The translations under genes were made by a program, and so were the position numbers. Positions 1 through 9,999 of a stretch of DNA of 64,000 nt are shown piece by piece. This DNA is from Muscardinus avellanarius (lineage: Eukaryota; Chordata; Mammalia; Rodentia; Gliridae): assembly GCA_963383645.1 (NCBI GenBank), contig OY726578.1, forward strand, positions 22,488,388 through 22,552,387, written 5' to 3'. The stretch's first letter is position 1; each line of letters starts with the position of its first letter. The notes beneath the pieces were generated by a model. The model ran no database searches and was not told the origin of the DNA. It was given only the letters and a program-made list of their open reading frames with translations.

Positions 1-53
1 TGGGGCTGCAGCTGGGAGATAGAAAGCTCCTGGGTTCCACCCCCAGTGTCTGT
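1..53 (+). mobile_element. SINE tail cut by the window edge
   Basis: ID-type tail ending in cctgggttccacccccagtg; the head lies left of the window. It is followed by short TGTC and AC repeats to 84. Confidence 0.6.
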
Positions 54-159
54 CTGTCTGTCTGTCTCTCTCACACACACACACAACATATACCAAATAA
101 AATAAAAACTAAAATGTTAATAAAAAAGTGTTGTGCGTTGTGCGTGAGGAGAGAGCGAG

Positions 160-258
160 AGCGTGTGCGTGCGTGCGTGTGTGTGCGCGTGCGTGCGTGT
201 GTGCGTGCGTGCGTGTGCGTGTGCGTGCGTGTGTGCGTGCGTGCGTGTGTGTGTGCAT
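160..258 (+). repeat. (GTGC/GTGT) microsatellite
   Basis: About 100 bases of alternating purine-pyrimidine, mainly gcgt and gtgt units, in the DAO intron. Such tracts can adopt Z-DNA. Confidence 0.9.
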
Positions 259-271
259 GCGTGTAGGGAAA

Positions 272-779
272 GTCACATATGGAGCTTAATTTCCCGCTGA
301 TGGCTTTGGCTCTGACACGGACCCAGAGCCTTGCCTAGGTCTCCAGGACGTGTCACCATCTCGCGCAGAGTCTGTCCACGTCCACACAGAATCCCTGCTT
401 TCTCCCCTCCTGGGTGGGGAGGAGGACTCGTCCGTGGACCCAGGGGTCCCCCAGTCCACAGCAGGCTGGGCGGGGGGGGGAGTGACGTAAGGAACTTCCA
501 AGAGTTTCCTGTGTGGGACTCTCTCACCTCAAGGTCTGGATATGATGCCCTTCTCCCTGTTCTGAGTGTGTAGAGCAGAAGATGAGGCCCTGCAAACGAG
601 GCCCCTCACAGTTTTTGTGGGGGCCTGCCACCCCTCCAGAGTGCTGGGAGAAGCTCTCCTGGTGTCCAGCTTGTTTGGGCCTCTCTGGAAGGTTCAGGAT
701 TCTCCTGGGGACAGTGAGGCTTCCCGGAGCCCTCGCTGTGGTCCCCTAGACCTGGCCACCTCCCTCTTGCCTTCCCCAG
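272..779 (+). other. DAO: 3' part of the last DAO intron
   Basis: Mostly non-repetitive, GC-rich sequence leading to the DAO acceptor at 779. I see no further exon with good splice sites and no SINE. Confidence 0.5.
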
Positions 780-911
780 GTGATACACAGCTACGGCCAC
801 GGGGGCTACGGGCTCACCATCCACTGGGGCTGTGCGCTGGAGGCGGCCAAGCTCTTTGGGAAAGTTCTGGAAGAAAAGAAGTTGTCTGGAACGCCCCCAT
901 CCCACCTCTGA
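780..911 (+). CDS. DAO: DAO, last coding exon (D-amino-acid oxidase C-terminus)
   Basis: The exon opens after a pyrimidine-rich acceptor (..cttccccag) and encodes 43 residues, starting [20 protein letters not shown] and ending in PPSHL then TGA. The HGGYG..IHWGCA segment is the conserved C-terminal FAD/active-site loop of D-amino-acid oxidase, and SHL is a type 1 peroxisomal targeting signal. Known role of the family: FAD-dependent oxidative deamination of D-amino acids such as D-serine to the 2-oxo acid, ammonia and H2O2 in peroxisomes of kidney, liver and brain. All earlier exons lie left of the window. Its convergent partner SVOP matches the human gene order. The only visible oddity is SGTPPSHL in place of the SRMPPSHL I recall for human, a minor change. 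Identification is firm. Confidence 0.95.
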   Translation: MIHSYGHGGYGLTIHWGCALEAAKLFGKVLEEKKLSGTPPSHL

Positions 912-1375
912 GGACACCCGTGACCGCTGCCCTCCCCCGCCAGGATTCCCCAGGCGTCTAGGCCGCCTAATCCAGGTGCCCTCGCTTGATCCCCCACCTT
1001 GATCCTCGGCTTCTTTCTGCAGAGGAGGCTGAGGTGACAGGAAGCCAGGTTGTCCTTCCCGGAGGACAGTCCAGGCCCCCGGAGCCCGCTCAGATCACTC
1101 AGGTCTGTTCTGTCTCTGGGTCTGATGCCGTGAAGAACAACTGGGGTTGTGGTCCTCCCACGTCCCCAGAAGTGGACCATTCAGAAAATCAAAGAGGCCG
1201 GATGCCCAGAGCTGTGGCAAATGGAAAATGGTTGAGGTTTTAAGTGACTAGATTCCAAGTCTAGTCAAGGCTGAGACAGGAGGATTGCAGGTTTGAAGCC
1301 AGCCGTCACAATTTAGCAAGGCCCTCAGGCACCTAGCGAGACCCTATTTCAAAATAAAAAGTAGAAAAGGCTGGG
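912..1375 (+). other. DAO: DAO 3' UTR, probably ending inside a SINE
   Basis: After the stop, about 350 bases of unique GC-rich sequence follow with no AATAAA or ATTAAA. The first canonical AATAAA on this strand is at 1353-1358, within the A-rich linker of a + strand SINE. The 3' end shown is an inference from that signal. Confidence 0.4.
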
Positions 1376-1434
1376 AGTGTGGCTTGGAGGTAGAATGACC
1401 CTGGGTTCAATCTCCAGAACCATGAGGGGAAAAA

Positions 1435-1480
<46 letters not shown>

Positions 1481-2165
1481 GGGAAGGCATGTGCATGCCT
1501 ATAATACCAGTAATTGGGAGGCTAAAACAGGAGAATTGCAGGTTTGATAACCTCAGTAGCAAGATATTCAGCAACTTAGTGAGACTAGTAAAAGCAAACA
1601 AATAAGTCAGGTGTGGAGGTTGAGCTAGGAAGATCGCAGGTTCATGGCCAGCCTCAGCTACCCAGTGAGGCCTTCCAAACTTTGACCCTATTACAAAATT
1701 AAGAATAAAAAATAGGGCTGGAGGTGTAGCTCAGAGGTAGATTGCCCCTGGTTTCAATCTCCAGTACTACTAAACCAGAACAAACAAAACGGGCGTGGTG
1801 GCACACACTTGTAATCCTAATACTTGGGCAGGAGAATCATGGTTCACGATTTGCCTTGGCAACTTACTGAGACCGTGTTTTAAAACAAAAATAAAATAGG
1901 GCTGGAGGGGTAGCTCAGAGGTAGAATTCCCCCGAGTTTATTCCTCAGCAATGCACACTCACATAGAAGTTGAGTATGGTGGTACATGCCTACAATTCCA
2001 GTACTTGGGAGGCTGAGACAAGAGGATCGCAGGTTTGAGGACAGCCTGAGCAATTTCCCTAAGCTCTCAGCAACCTAAGACGACCCAGTTTCAGAACAAA
2101 AATTTAAAAAAGGGTCTGGGCTACAAACTTGGAGGTAGAATACCCCTCAGTGTAATAAAAATAAA
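1262..2165 (+). mobile_element. Five head-to-tail + strand SINE copies, with (GT)n
   Basis: Diverged copies at 1262-1435, 1483-1600, 1603-1790, 1790-1965 and 1970-2165; the first is 5' truncated. A (GT)22 tract at 1437-1480 sits at the A-tail of the first. Confidence 0.75.
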
Positions 2166-2227
2166 ATAAAAATAATCATATAACTCAGTTAATGAAAGTT
2201 TTCAGTTGCTGAGTATCAATTACTTTT

Positions 2228-2669
2228 GGGTGTGTGGTACTTGAGATGGAACCCAGGGATATTCAACCTCCAAGCTACACTGCCAGCCTTATTTTTTACT
2301 CTTTATTTTGAAACAGGGTCTCACTGAGTTGCAGAGGGCCTCGCTAAGTACCCGAGGTTGTCTGCGAACCATGATCCTCCCGTCTCAGCCTCCCGAATGC
2401 TGGGATTACAAGCCTGCACCACCAAGCCCGGCTACTTTCTGAGTATCTTAAACAAATATCTTCTCCATTCTACCCACGGAGCTGCTCAAGGATCACACAC
2501 AGTCTAACAGAATTCAAATACCTCTCATAAAACTGCAAGCACATTTACCGGCCTCCCAAGGGCACTGTGTACTGAGTGTCTAGAAGTAAAGGGAGGTCAG
2601 AAGCAGAGTCTCAGCAGCCCCTAGGCATGAGCAGTGTACCATCTTGTCCGCGACACTCAACCCATTACG

Positions 2670-2703
<34 letters not shown>

Positions 2704-2870
2704 GTGGTACTGGTGTTCCTGGGAACCCTTCCTCAGGGCTACACTCCCAGACCTGTTTTTATACATTTTTTAAAATTTGGAAACAGGGTCTCTTTAAGCC
2801 AGCGAGGCTGGCTTCGAACCTGCCAATTCATGCCTCCCTCAGTCCCTGGAGCCTCGGGGCTTTAGTCAGC
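2228..2870 (-). mobile_element. Two - strand SINEs
   Basis: Full antisense copy at 2228-2432, and a copy at 2671-2870 that begins with 32 T and carries the young-family tail (tggtgttcctgggaaccc). 2433-2670 between them is unique. Confidence 0.75.
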
Positions 2871-2879
2871 ACACAGGAA

Positions 2880-3530
2880 CACATCTGACGGGCTCCAGGG
2901 TCTTAGTGGATGGAGACTCTGTCCTGTGGCTGCACCGCATACAATGAGTTTCTACCACCGGGCAGGACTCAGCAATTTCCTGAATTAGTAAATTCTTCAA
3001 TAATTCCCATGATGTGCTGCTGCCGCTCAGGTGCACAGGCGGAGACGGCAGCAGAGGGCTAGTGCAAACACCTCGTGTTTGTTGTTGAAGGTGAAGGAGA
3101 GGAAGAGGGAGAGGTGAAGTGCTGGGAAAATAGATCCTAGATGAGGGGGTGCCAAGCCTCCCTGCGCTTCATGTGCTTAGAACGCTTACAAGCTGGCTGG
3201 GACACCGCACACCGCTGCTGCTGCTGAAGCCTCTGGACCTGGTGTGGGCTCACTGTCTGCGCCTGGTGGTAAGACACGACGAGTCAGCCCTTGGGCGACT
3301 CTGGGGTTTAGCAGCAAATGGGATCTGCCTCGTCCCTACATGAGTGGGGGCCCTCTTCAGCCTTGCAGGTCTCCATCCTCCTCCTGGGAAAGCCAGATGA
3401 CATGGGGCTCCCAAGCTGGGCGAGAGCCATCCCTTTCCTCTGGTAAATCTGGAGCTGTGCGGAGGGTCCGTGACCCACTCGATAGTCCTCTGTCACCGAG
3501 CTGGCCTGGACCCTGCTCTGGCTGAGGCTG
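2880..3530 (-). other. Unique sequence downstream of the CEP250 copy (possible former 3' UTR)
   Basis: Repeat-poor, GC-rich sequence directly after the pseudogene stop. It probably came with the duplication as 3' UTR and flank, but I cannot match it from memory. Confidence 0.35.
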
Positions 3531-3794
3531 CTACCCGGGGGTGGTCTGGCTAGTGCTGGGCCTGGGGTGAAGCAGAAGCAGCCCTGGGGAATCAGACTGA
3601 GTCAGAGGGTCATCTAGCTTCCAGGTCTCAGCCTCCAGGACAGTGGCCTCCAGGGCCTGGGCCACGGTGACTAGGGAGTGGGACAGGCTGTGGCGCAGGC
3701 CTGCTAGCTCGTGGCTTGTCTGCACCAAACGAATGATATAGTCCTGCCACTGAAGCTTCTGCTCCAAGGCCAGCTGGGCTCGCAGCAGGGCTAC
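3531..3794 (-). pseudogene. CEP250-like terminal exon
   Basis: Open frame of 87 codons: VALLRAQLALEQKLQWQDYI IRLVQTSHELAGLRHSLSHS through LLLLHPRPSTSQTTPG, then TAG at 3531-3533. It is the best-preserved block, matching the end of CEP250 residue for residue in long runs by recall. The expected cag acceptor reads ..cacccg before GTAGCC, so the splice site may be lost. Confidence 0.85.
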
Positions 3795-4030
3795 CGGGTG
3801 AGCAGGAGAACCAAGAGACAGATCAGCTGAGGGCTGGAAGCTGTCCCAGCTCTTCTGCCCTGAGCACCTGTGACTCTTGGTCCAGCATTGGAACCAACTG
3901 AACTACAAACATGAACCTCAGAATCAGATGTCAGGAAAGGGTCCTGAGAATTCACAGGGACTCCAGGCATTCAGAACCTGGCTTCCTAGTTGATGCAAAC
4001 AGGAAACTTCAAAACAATAAAACCCACTTA

Positions 4031-4236
4031 GTCATGGAGGTGCATGCTTGTAACCACAGCATTTGGGAGGCTGAGACAGGAGGATCATGGATCGAGGCCA
4101 GCCTCAGCTATTTGCAAATCATTGACGCCCTGTTTCAAAATAAATAATAAAAAATAGGACTGGGGGGGTGTAGCTTGGAGGTAATATGCCCTGGGTTTCA
4201 TCCCCAGCACCGCAAAAAAAAAAAAAAAAAAAAAAA
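4031..4236 (+). mobile_element. + strand B1-dID SINE
   Basis: Head at 4031, tail ending cccagcaccgc and 23 A. It is followed at 4240-4395 by AT-rich sequence resembling the 3' part of an old mammalian L1 (..accaccatcccaatcaagat..). Confidence 0.7.
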
Positions 4237-4396
4237 AGCAACTCTTTAGCTCTATTGAAGGATAACTGACAAGTAATAAATTGTCCAGGTTTTGAACATA
4301 TGTTTTGTTGAGTCTGATATAGATAAATCCACATATAACCACCATCCCAATCAAGATATGGAACATTTTAGGCACTGCAGAACCTGTCTTCTCATG

Positions 4397-4628
4397 CCAA
4401 GAGCAATGGTGCACACCTGTAATCACAGTATGCGAGAGGCTGAGACAGGAGATCATAGGTTGAAGGTCTGCATGTGTTAACGTAGCAAAACCTGGTTTTG
4501 GAAATGAATAAAACCAGGCGTGGTGGGACATGCTGGTAATTCCAGTACTTAAAAGGCTGAGACAGGAGGATCACAGGTATGAGGTCAGCCTCAGCAATTT
4601 AGTGAGACCTTGTTTCAAAATAAAGTAG
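4397..4628 (+). mobile_element. SINE heads; the second is the 5' part of the interrupted host SINE
   Basis: Head-only fragment at 4397-4513. The next head (4514-4628) stops in its linker at ..aaataaagtaggg and its tail resumes at 5887, after a nested insertion. Confidence 0.7.
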
Positions 4629-4810
4629 GGAGCTGGGTGTGGTGGCGCCTGCTTGTAATATCAGCATTTGGGAGGCTGAGACAGGAGGATTACAGTTCAG
4701 TCTCAGCTTCCTAGTAAGGCCTTTTGCAACTCAGAGAGATCCTGTTTCAAAATAAAGAATAAAAAAATCGGGATGGGGTGTCGCTTGGAGGTAGAATGCC
4801 CCTGGGTTCG
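4629..4810 (+). mobile_element. Nested SINE, 5' part
   Basis: Starts agctgggtgtggtggcg directly after aaataaagtaggg; the same 13 bases recur at 5874-5886, giving its target-site duplication. It breaks off inside the tail at ..gaatgcccctgggttc and resumes near 5824. Confidence 0.7.
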
Positions 4811-5461
4811 TTAGGCCAGTGCTGGGGCCATCGAGGCCGGGATCAGAGCCTGCTGTGAGGCAAGGCCGGTGCTGGGGCCTCCGAGGCCCAGATCGGAGCC
4901 TGCCGAGGGGTAAGGTCAGTGTCGGGGCCAATGAGGCTGGGATTGGAGCCTGCTGTGAGGCAAGGCCACTACCGAGGCCTCCAAGGCAGGGATCGGCGTC
5001 AGCCGAAGGGTTAGGCCGGTGCCAGGGCCAGCAAGGTTGGGATCAGAGCCTGCTGTGAGGCAAGACTGGTGCTGGGACCTACGAGGCCAGGATCAGACTC
5101 TGCCGAGGGATAAGGCCGGTGCTGGGGACAGCGAGGCCGGGATCGGAAACTGCCATAAGGCAAGGACGGAGCTGGGACTTGAGAGACCAGGATAGGAGTC
5201 TGCCGAGGGGTTAGGCCGCTGCCAGGGTCAGCGAGGCCGGGATCGGAGCCTGTCATGAGGCTAGGCTGGTGCTGGGGCCTCTGAGGCCAGGAGCGGAGCC
5301 AGCCGAGGGGTTAGTTCGGTGCGGGGGCCAGTGAGGCCAGGATCAGGGCCTCCCATGAGGCAAGGCCAGTGCTGGAGCCAGCGAGGTCGAGATCAGAGTT
5401 CTCCGGGTGGCCAGGCCACTAATGGGGCCTTCAAGAGTGAGATCAGAACTTGCAATGCAGC
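4811..5461 (+). repeat. 50-bp minisatellite, 13 units, two alternating unit types
   Basis: Thirteen units of 50 bases, GC-rich, each containing a variant of ctggggcc..gaggccgggatc. Units ending in ctgtgaggc alternate with units ending in ccgaggggt, giving a 100-bp higher-order period. The last two units are the most diverged. No coding frame is kept. Confidence 0.92.
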
Positions 5462-5823
5462 ATGCACAGAGAAATAGCACAGAAAATAAAATCCAGATGC
5501 TTCCCCTAATTAGCAAGAACTAGTAGGAAAGGGGTAACAGGAGGATGTCGAGTAGTAGAAAGGGCCCTATTGAGAAGCAATTAAGGTGACCAATCAGAGG
5601 GGAGGAGATGGGGGAGGATGGAATCTCTTTAAAACTCATGAGGTGCGTAAACAAATATATCAAAGATAATCACCAATCAAGCATGGGATCGAGGGAGGGG
5701 GAAGGAATGGGATGGGGATTGGATGAGGGCTAATTGGATGATATGTGCTTGTATATCCTCTCAAGTCTTGTATTCCAAAGTGATGTATAATTACAATATA
5801 TATATGAATAATGCCATATGAAT
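5462..5823 (+). mobile_element. L1 3' end joined to the minisatellite
   Basis: About 225 bases of sequence I do not recognise, then from 5679 a L1 3' UTR: caagcatggga, a G-rich polypurine run, gctaattggatgatatgtgc and gtgatgtataattacaat. The same 3' UTR ends the L1 at 33329. The unit 4811-5823 is flanked by aatgcccYtgggttc (about 4795-4809 and 5824-5838), suggesting that it moved as one piece into a SINE tail. Confidence 0.65.
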
Positions 5824-6215
5824 AATGCCCTTGGGTTCCAACCCCAGTACCGCAATAAATAAAATAAGTAAGTAAATAAAGTAGGGCTGTGAGTATATTT
5901 CGAATGTAGAATGCCCCTGGGTCCAGTCCTTAGTCAAACACACACACACACAAACTGTGTGCGTGGCTCACGGGTAGAGTGGCCCTGGGTTCAATCCTTA
6001 GTAATACCAAGGAGAAAAAAGTTACATTATGTCCCTTTTGGAAGATTTTAAAATATTCATGGTGGAAGCTAAGACAGGAGGATCGCAGGTTCAAAGGCGA
6101 CCTTGGAAACCTAGCTGGGCTGTCAGCCACCTAGTGAGACTCTGTTTCTAATAAGAAATAATATGGGGCTGAAGGTACAGCTTGGAGGTAGAATGTCTCT
6201 GAGTTTTACCAAAAA
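5824..6215 (+). mobile_element. SINE tails closing the nest, and a further SINE
   Basis: 5824-5886 completes the nested SINE and 5887-5935 completes the outer host SINE. Another tail lies at 5955-6010 and a + strand SINE at 6058-6215. 6220-6545 has no recognisable feature. Confidence 0.65.
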
Positions 6216-6549
6216 AAATTCTGATTTAATTAGACTGGGACAAAGCCTGGAGATCAGTATTTTTTTCAAAGTTTCTAATGTGCACTCAGGTGTGAGACTC
6301 ACCGGCTAGCTCTTCCATTCTTCAGATGGTATCCCGAGACAAGCAGGAGGTGAAGCTTCTGGGCTCTCAGGTGCTACAGCCTCTCATGTAGACCTTGAGA
6401 AAGCTCGGTCAGGGGACCCGCAGCGGCATAGGTCCCCATGAAGTGTGTCTAGCATTCCTTCCTTCAAAAAATTATTTTAGGATTATTTGAATCAATATGT
6501 ATAATTGGAATTTTATGTATCAGCATTATAACTAAAACTGATGGGCAGC

Positions 6550-6960
6550 GGCTTGTGAGAGACTCAGGCAGCAAAGATTTTTTTCCCAAGGATAAAGTTT
6601 GGGTCAAAGATTAAGTTCAAACTGACCTTAGTTTGGGCCAGTGTATAAGATTAAGTTCGGGTCAGCCTTGTGAAGAGAGACAAAGCACACTGTGATTGTT
6701 TAAATGCCTGGCACCCTTGCCCTAAACTCTATAAAAAAGAAAACTTTTCCTGTCCTTGGAGTTCCTGCCTGCATGGCTATGCCCTTGCTTTTCTGCCAAA
6801 AAAGAGTATAAAAATTGTAACAAATCCTGAATAAAATGGAGAAGTCTGAACCTGATCTCGTGTGACAGCTCTTCCTTCTCTCATTCGACCTCGGCTTTTC
6901 TCTCACCAACATACGAACCTCGACTCTTGCTAGGGCTGGACCCCGGCACTCAGGGAAGTC
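6550..6960 (+). mobile_element. LTR of an endogenous retrovirus (class II-like), probably solo
   Basis: About 400 bases with an LTR-like plan: U3, an AATAAA at 6830-6835 (ctgaataaaatgg), an R/U5-like pyrimidine segment (gacagctcttccttctc), and an end ..gctggaccccggca. No primer-binding site of standard form follows and no gag/pol/env frame is seen, so it is annotated only as an LTR remnant. Edges are approximate. Confidence 0.45.
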
Positions 6961-7164
6961 CAGGACCAAGCTGAAGCAAGAGGGGCCAAGGGTGCAAATC
7001 TAAGGCGGCGCTCCAGGTCAAGGGTGAGAGCCTCCACACATCCATACCCGAGGCCTCTCTTGCCTTTCTCTATCAGGTCCGACTCTGAAATGTTTTGATT
7101 TTAAGAGAATTCAAAGTAGCCGTAAAAGCCCAGCTACAGAGCCAGGCCCTGCCAGGAGTGACTA

Positions 7165-8403
7165 CTGATTTCTTTTTGCTACTAGAGATTGAACTCAGAG
7201 TCATTCTACCTCTAAGCTCCATCCCCAGGCCTATTTTATTTCTTATTTGGAAACAGGCTTTCGCTGGGTTGCTGAGAGCCTCACTAAGTTGCAGAAGATG
7301 GTTTTGGACCTTTGATCCTCCCGTCTCAGCCTCCCAAGTGCTGGGATTACAAGTGTGCACCACCACACCCGGCTGTGACTACTGATTTCTGAAACGGGCA
7401 AAGAAATAAAAATTCCACACTTCTTCCTACTCCTGGGTGAGCCTTTAAGGTGAGGCTTCTGAGGACTTCTGTCTGGATGCTGGCAGCGGTCCTGTCTGCG
7501 AGGCTACAGCAAGGTTAGAGGAGACCAGCGTGGTTCTGCTCGCTCTAGGCGGCTCTAGGATCTCATCCCACTCCTCTCCCCCAATCCTGCTTCTCTTTAT
7601 CTCTGCTGCTGTCTTTGACTCGTTTTTTTTTTTTTTTTTTTTCCGGGTCTGGGGATGCAACCCAGGGGCATTCGACCTCTGAGCGACACCGCCTTCCCTG
7701 TTTTTTATTCTTTGAGACGGGGTCTCACTAAGTTGCGGAGGGCCTCACTAAGTAGCTGAGTCTGTCCTGGAACCGCGATCCTCCAGTCTCAGCCTCCTGA
7801 GTACCGGGATTATAAGCGTGCACCGCCACACCTGGCTGGTCTTTGACTCTTTTCTGCCCTGTCCTAACTCTTCCGCTCTTTAGAACCTCTCAGACCTGCA
7901 CATGCATCCTCACTCCTCCATCTTCCAGCTGGTGTCTTCAGATCTGCTGTGCTCCACATTGTGATCTTTTGAACTCTATCTCTGATGGTCTCCACTTTCT
8001 TGCATCGGACCTTCATCCACTTCCCACTAGGGACCCAGATCCTTTGCCTGACTTACAAGCCCTGAGAGCCATGGCCTCTGCCGTTGTCTCTTCTCTTTCC
8101 AACAGCTCCTCCAGGTCTCAGGCCACCTGAACCTTCTACACATTCTCCATATCTCCTCTCTCCTGCGTTTTCCTCTTCCCAAGGCCCCGCTCCCAGCCCT
8201 GTGCTTGCTAGTCTCTTTACTTTTTTTTTTTTTTTTCTGTACTAAAAGTTGAACCCAGAGGCATCCTACCGCCAAGCTATACCTCCGCCCCTATTTTATT
8301 TTCAAACAGGGTCTTGCTAAGTTGCTGAGGCTGGCCTTGAACCTGTGATCTTCCTGTCTCAGCCTCTAAGTACTGGATTACAGGTGTGCGCTACCACTCT
8401 GGG
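7165..8403 (-). mobile_element. Three - strand SINEs in a CEP250-copy intron
   Basis: Antisense dimers at 7165-7374, 7622-7840 and 8221-8403, recognised by ggtactgggg..gaaccca..cctctgagc at the left and ccaccacacccggc at the right. Between them (7375-7621, 7841-8220) is unremarkable intron; 8404-8742 is also intron. Confidence 0.8.
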
Positions 8404-8742
8404 CTTAGATCCAATCTTAAATACCACTTTTCCCAGAAAGCCTTTTGGGACCCAACCCCAGGAAAGCTCCGGTGTCCCTCCAGCAGGCCTGGGGCAATGA
8501 GCTCCCCCTGCTGGGCACTAAGCACGCTGCGCTGTCCCTGCTTATCTCCTAGTGTAGCTCGGAGACAGGAACTGTGTGTGTCTTACAGGTTAGTGTAGCA
8601 GCCTGAGCTCCACACATGTTGGGTCCTCGGGATCTCAGCTCTCATACCTTCTGGGGTGCCAGAAGGCCGAGGGTGGCAGGCAGCCCCTGAGCTCAGAAAG
8701 ATGGGCTCTGTCCCCATTCCAGGTTCACCAGGAGTGACTCAC

Positions 8743-9984
8743 CTGTAGCCTCTGTTGTTCTGACTCCTGCTCCAGCACAGTCTTGTCGGAACATGGCCTC
8801 CTCCGGCAGGCTGATCATGCTGGCGTTGGTCTGGGCCAGGGACCGTACCAAGTCCTGGACCTTCTCACTCTGCTCAATCTGCCTAGCTTCTGACTGCCTC
8901 AGGGCTACATAAATTTGTTGCAATTCCTGCTGCACTGCAAGGCGTAAAGAATTCATAAAGAGCCGGGCGTGGTGGCGCGCGCTTGTAATCCCCGCGCTTG
9001 GGAGGCAGAGACAGGAGGATCGCGCAGGTTTGAAGCCAGCCGCACGCGCTGGCTTAGGAGACCCTGTTTCCAAATAAAATATAAAATAGGTCTGGGAGTG
9101 TAGCCCGGAGGTTGAAGGGCTTCCAGGAACCCCAGTACCACCAAAAAAAAAAAAAAAAAAAAAAAAATTCCTCCACTGAGGAGGCTGGGTGGCGAGGCGG
9201 AGAGGACTCCAGATTCCTCCTTTGCTGGGCTGCCCTCAGCTCCAGGATCGCGTCTTCCTTTTGGGCTAAGGTCAGTGGCGGCTTCCTTAGATGCTCACGG
9301 AGGCCCCTCATCTCTTCTGTCTCTTGCCTCAGACTCTGTTTTCCTTGGGCCCCATTCTCTAGGCTCCTCTGGGCCAGAGACTTCTCCAGCAGCTGCCCCT
9401 GCTCCTCGTGCCTCAGCTCTCCATTCCTCTGGGCTAGGCCCACTGGCACTTGCCTGCAGCCATCTGTCCCGCAGGGCCCGGGCTCTGCCTCACGCTCCTG
9501 TGTCTGCTCAGCACACTGTTGCAGAAGGGCCAGGAAAGCCTTCTCCTGCTCCCGAGACTCGGCCTTCGGGCCTTTTAACAGCTCCTCCAGGGCCTGCGCC
9601 TGCCGCCCCTCCAGGGCCAGCTCTTCCCGGAGCCTGCGCACCTGCTCCCTGTGCGCCTCCAGCCCCCGCGGGTGCAACTTCGGCACAGGGGCCTGCTCCA
9701 GAGCAACCTGGAGGGTGCTTGCCTTCTCCTTCCTGCTTTCCTCTTGGCCCTGGGCCCGCTGCTGTCTTGCTGCAGGGCTGCAAGGTCACAGTCCCTCTGG
9801 GCCAGGGCTCTCTGGCCTCTTCTAGCTGATCTGTAAGTGCCTGCCCTTTCGGCTCCCCCTGTTCCTTGGCTTCCTGCAGGTGCTGCTGCGGGACCACTAT
9901 TTCCTGCTCCTTCTGGGCCAGGAGCAGGCTGGTCTCTCCCACCTTCAGGCCCTGCAGCTAGTGCTCCAGCTGTTTATTGTTCTT
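8743..9984 (-). pseudogene. CEP250-like large coiled-coil exon, frameshifted and split by a SINE
   Basis: From an acceptor at 9985 the - strand reads LQ.NNKQLEH, stop (9958-9960), then LLLAQKEQEI..LQEAKEQ. The coiled coil shifts frame near 9810 and again near 9768, continues LRREELA-type repeats (HREQVRRLREELALEGRQ, KAFLALLQQCAEQTQ, LLEKSLAQRSLENGAQ), and reaches SSVEE at about 9166. A + strand SINE (8956-9165) then interrupts. The reading resumes NSLRLAVQQELQQIYVALRQ SEAR and, after one more frameshift near 8785, ends EQESEQQRLQ at donor gtgagt. The exon is shorter than the equivalent human one. Confidence 0.8.
8956..9165 (+). mobile_element. Young B1-dID SINE inside the CEP250-like exon
   Basis: Complete dimer: gccgggcgtggtggcg head, linker, and the tail with the diagnostic gggcttccaggaacc, ending in ~23 A. 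The CEP250-like reading is continuous across it. Target-site duplication is not clean (aattc on both sides only). Confidence 0.85.
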
Positions 9985-9999
9985 CTGCAGTGTTGGGGT

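Noticed and set aside
160..258. GTGC tract as a functional Z-DNA promoter element of DAO
   Set aside because: It is at the 3' end of the gene; microsatellite is a sufficient explanation.
4811..5461. CRISPR-like array: regular 50-bp period with alternating segments
   Set aside because: Units are similar along their whole length, with no unique spacers, and this is a mammalian genome. It is a minisatellite.
7445..7660. Possible additional CEP250 exon on the - strand (open 71 codons)
   Set aside because: No heptad pattern, no match to the recalled CEP250 sequence, and it runs into a SINE T-tract.
9054..9686. Single-exon coiled-coil protein of ~210 residues on the - strand
   Set aside because: The Met is internal to a CEP250-like exon, the frame is entered through two frameshifts, and the C-terminus is SINE sequence. 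Kept only as part of the pseudogene.
9112..9825. Long + strand open frame, serine- and cysteine-rich
   Set aside because: It is the complement of the CEP250-like coiled coil joined to a SINE A-tail. It has no splice or start context.
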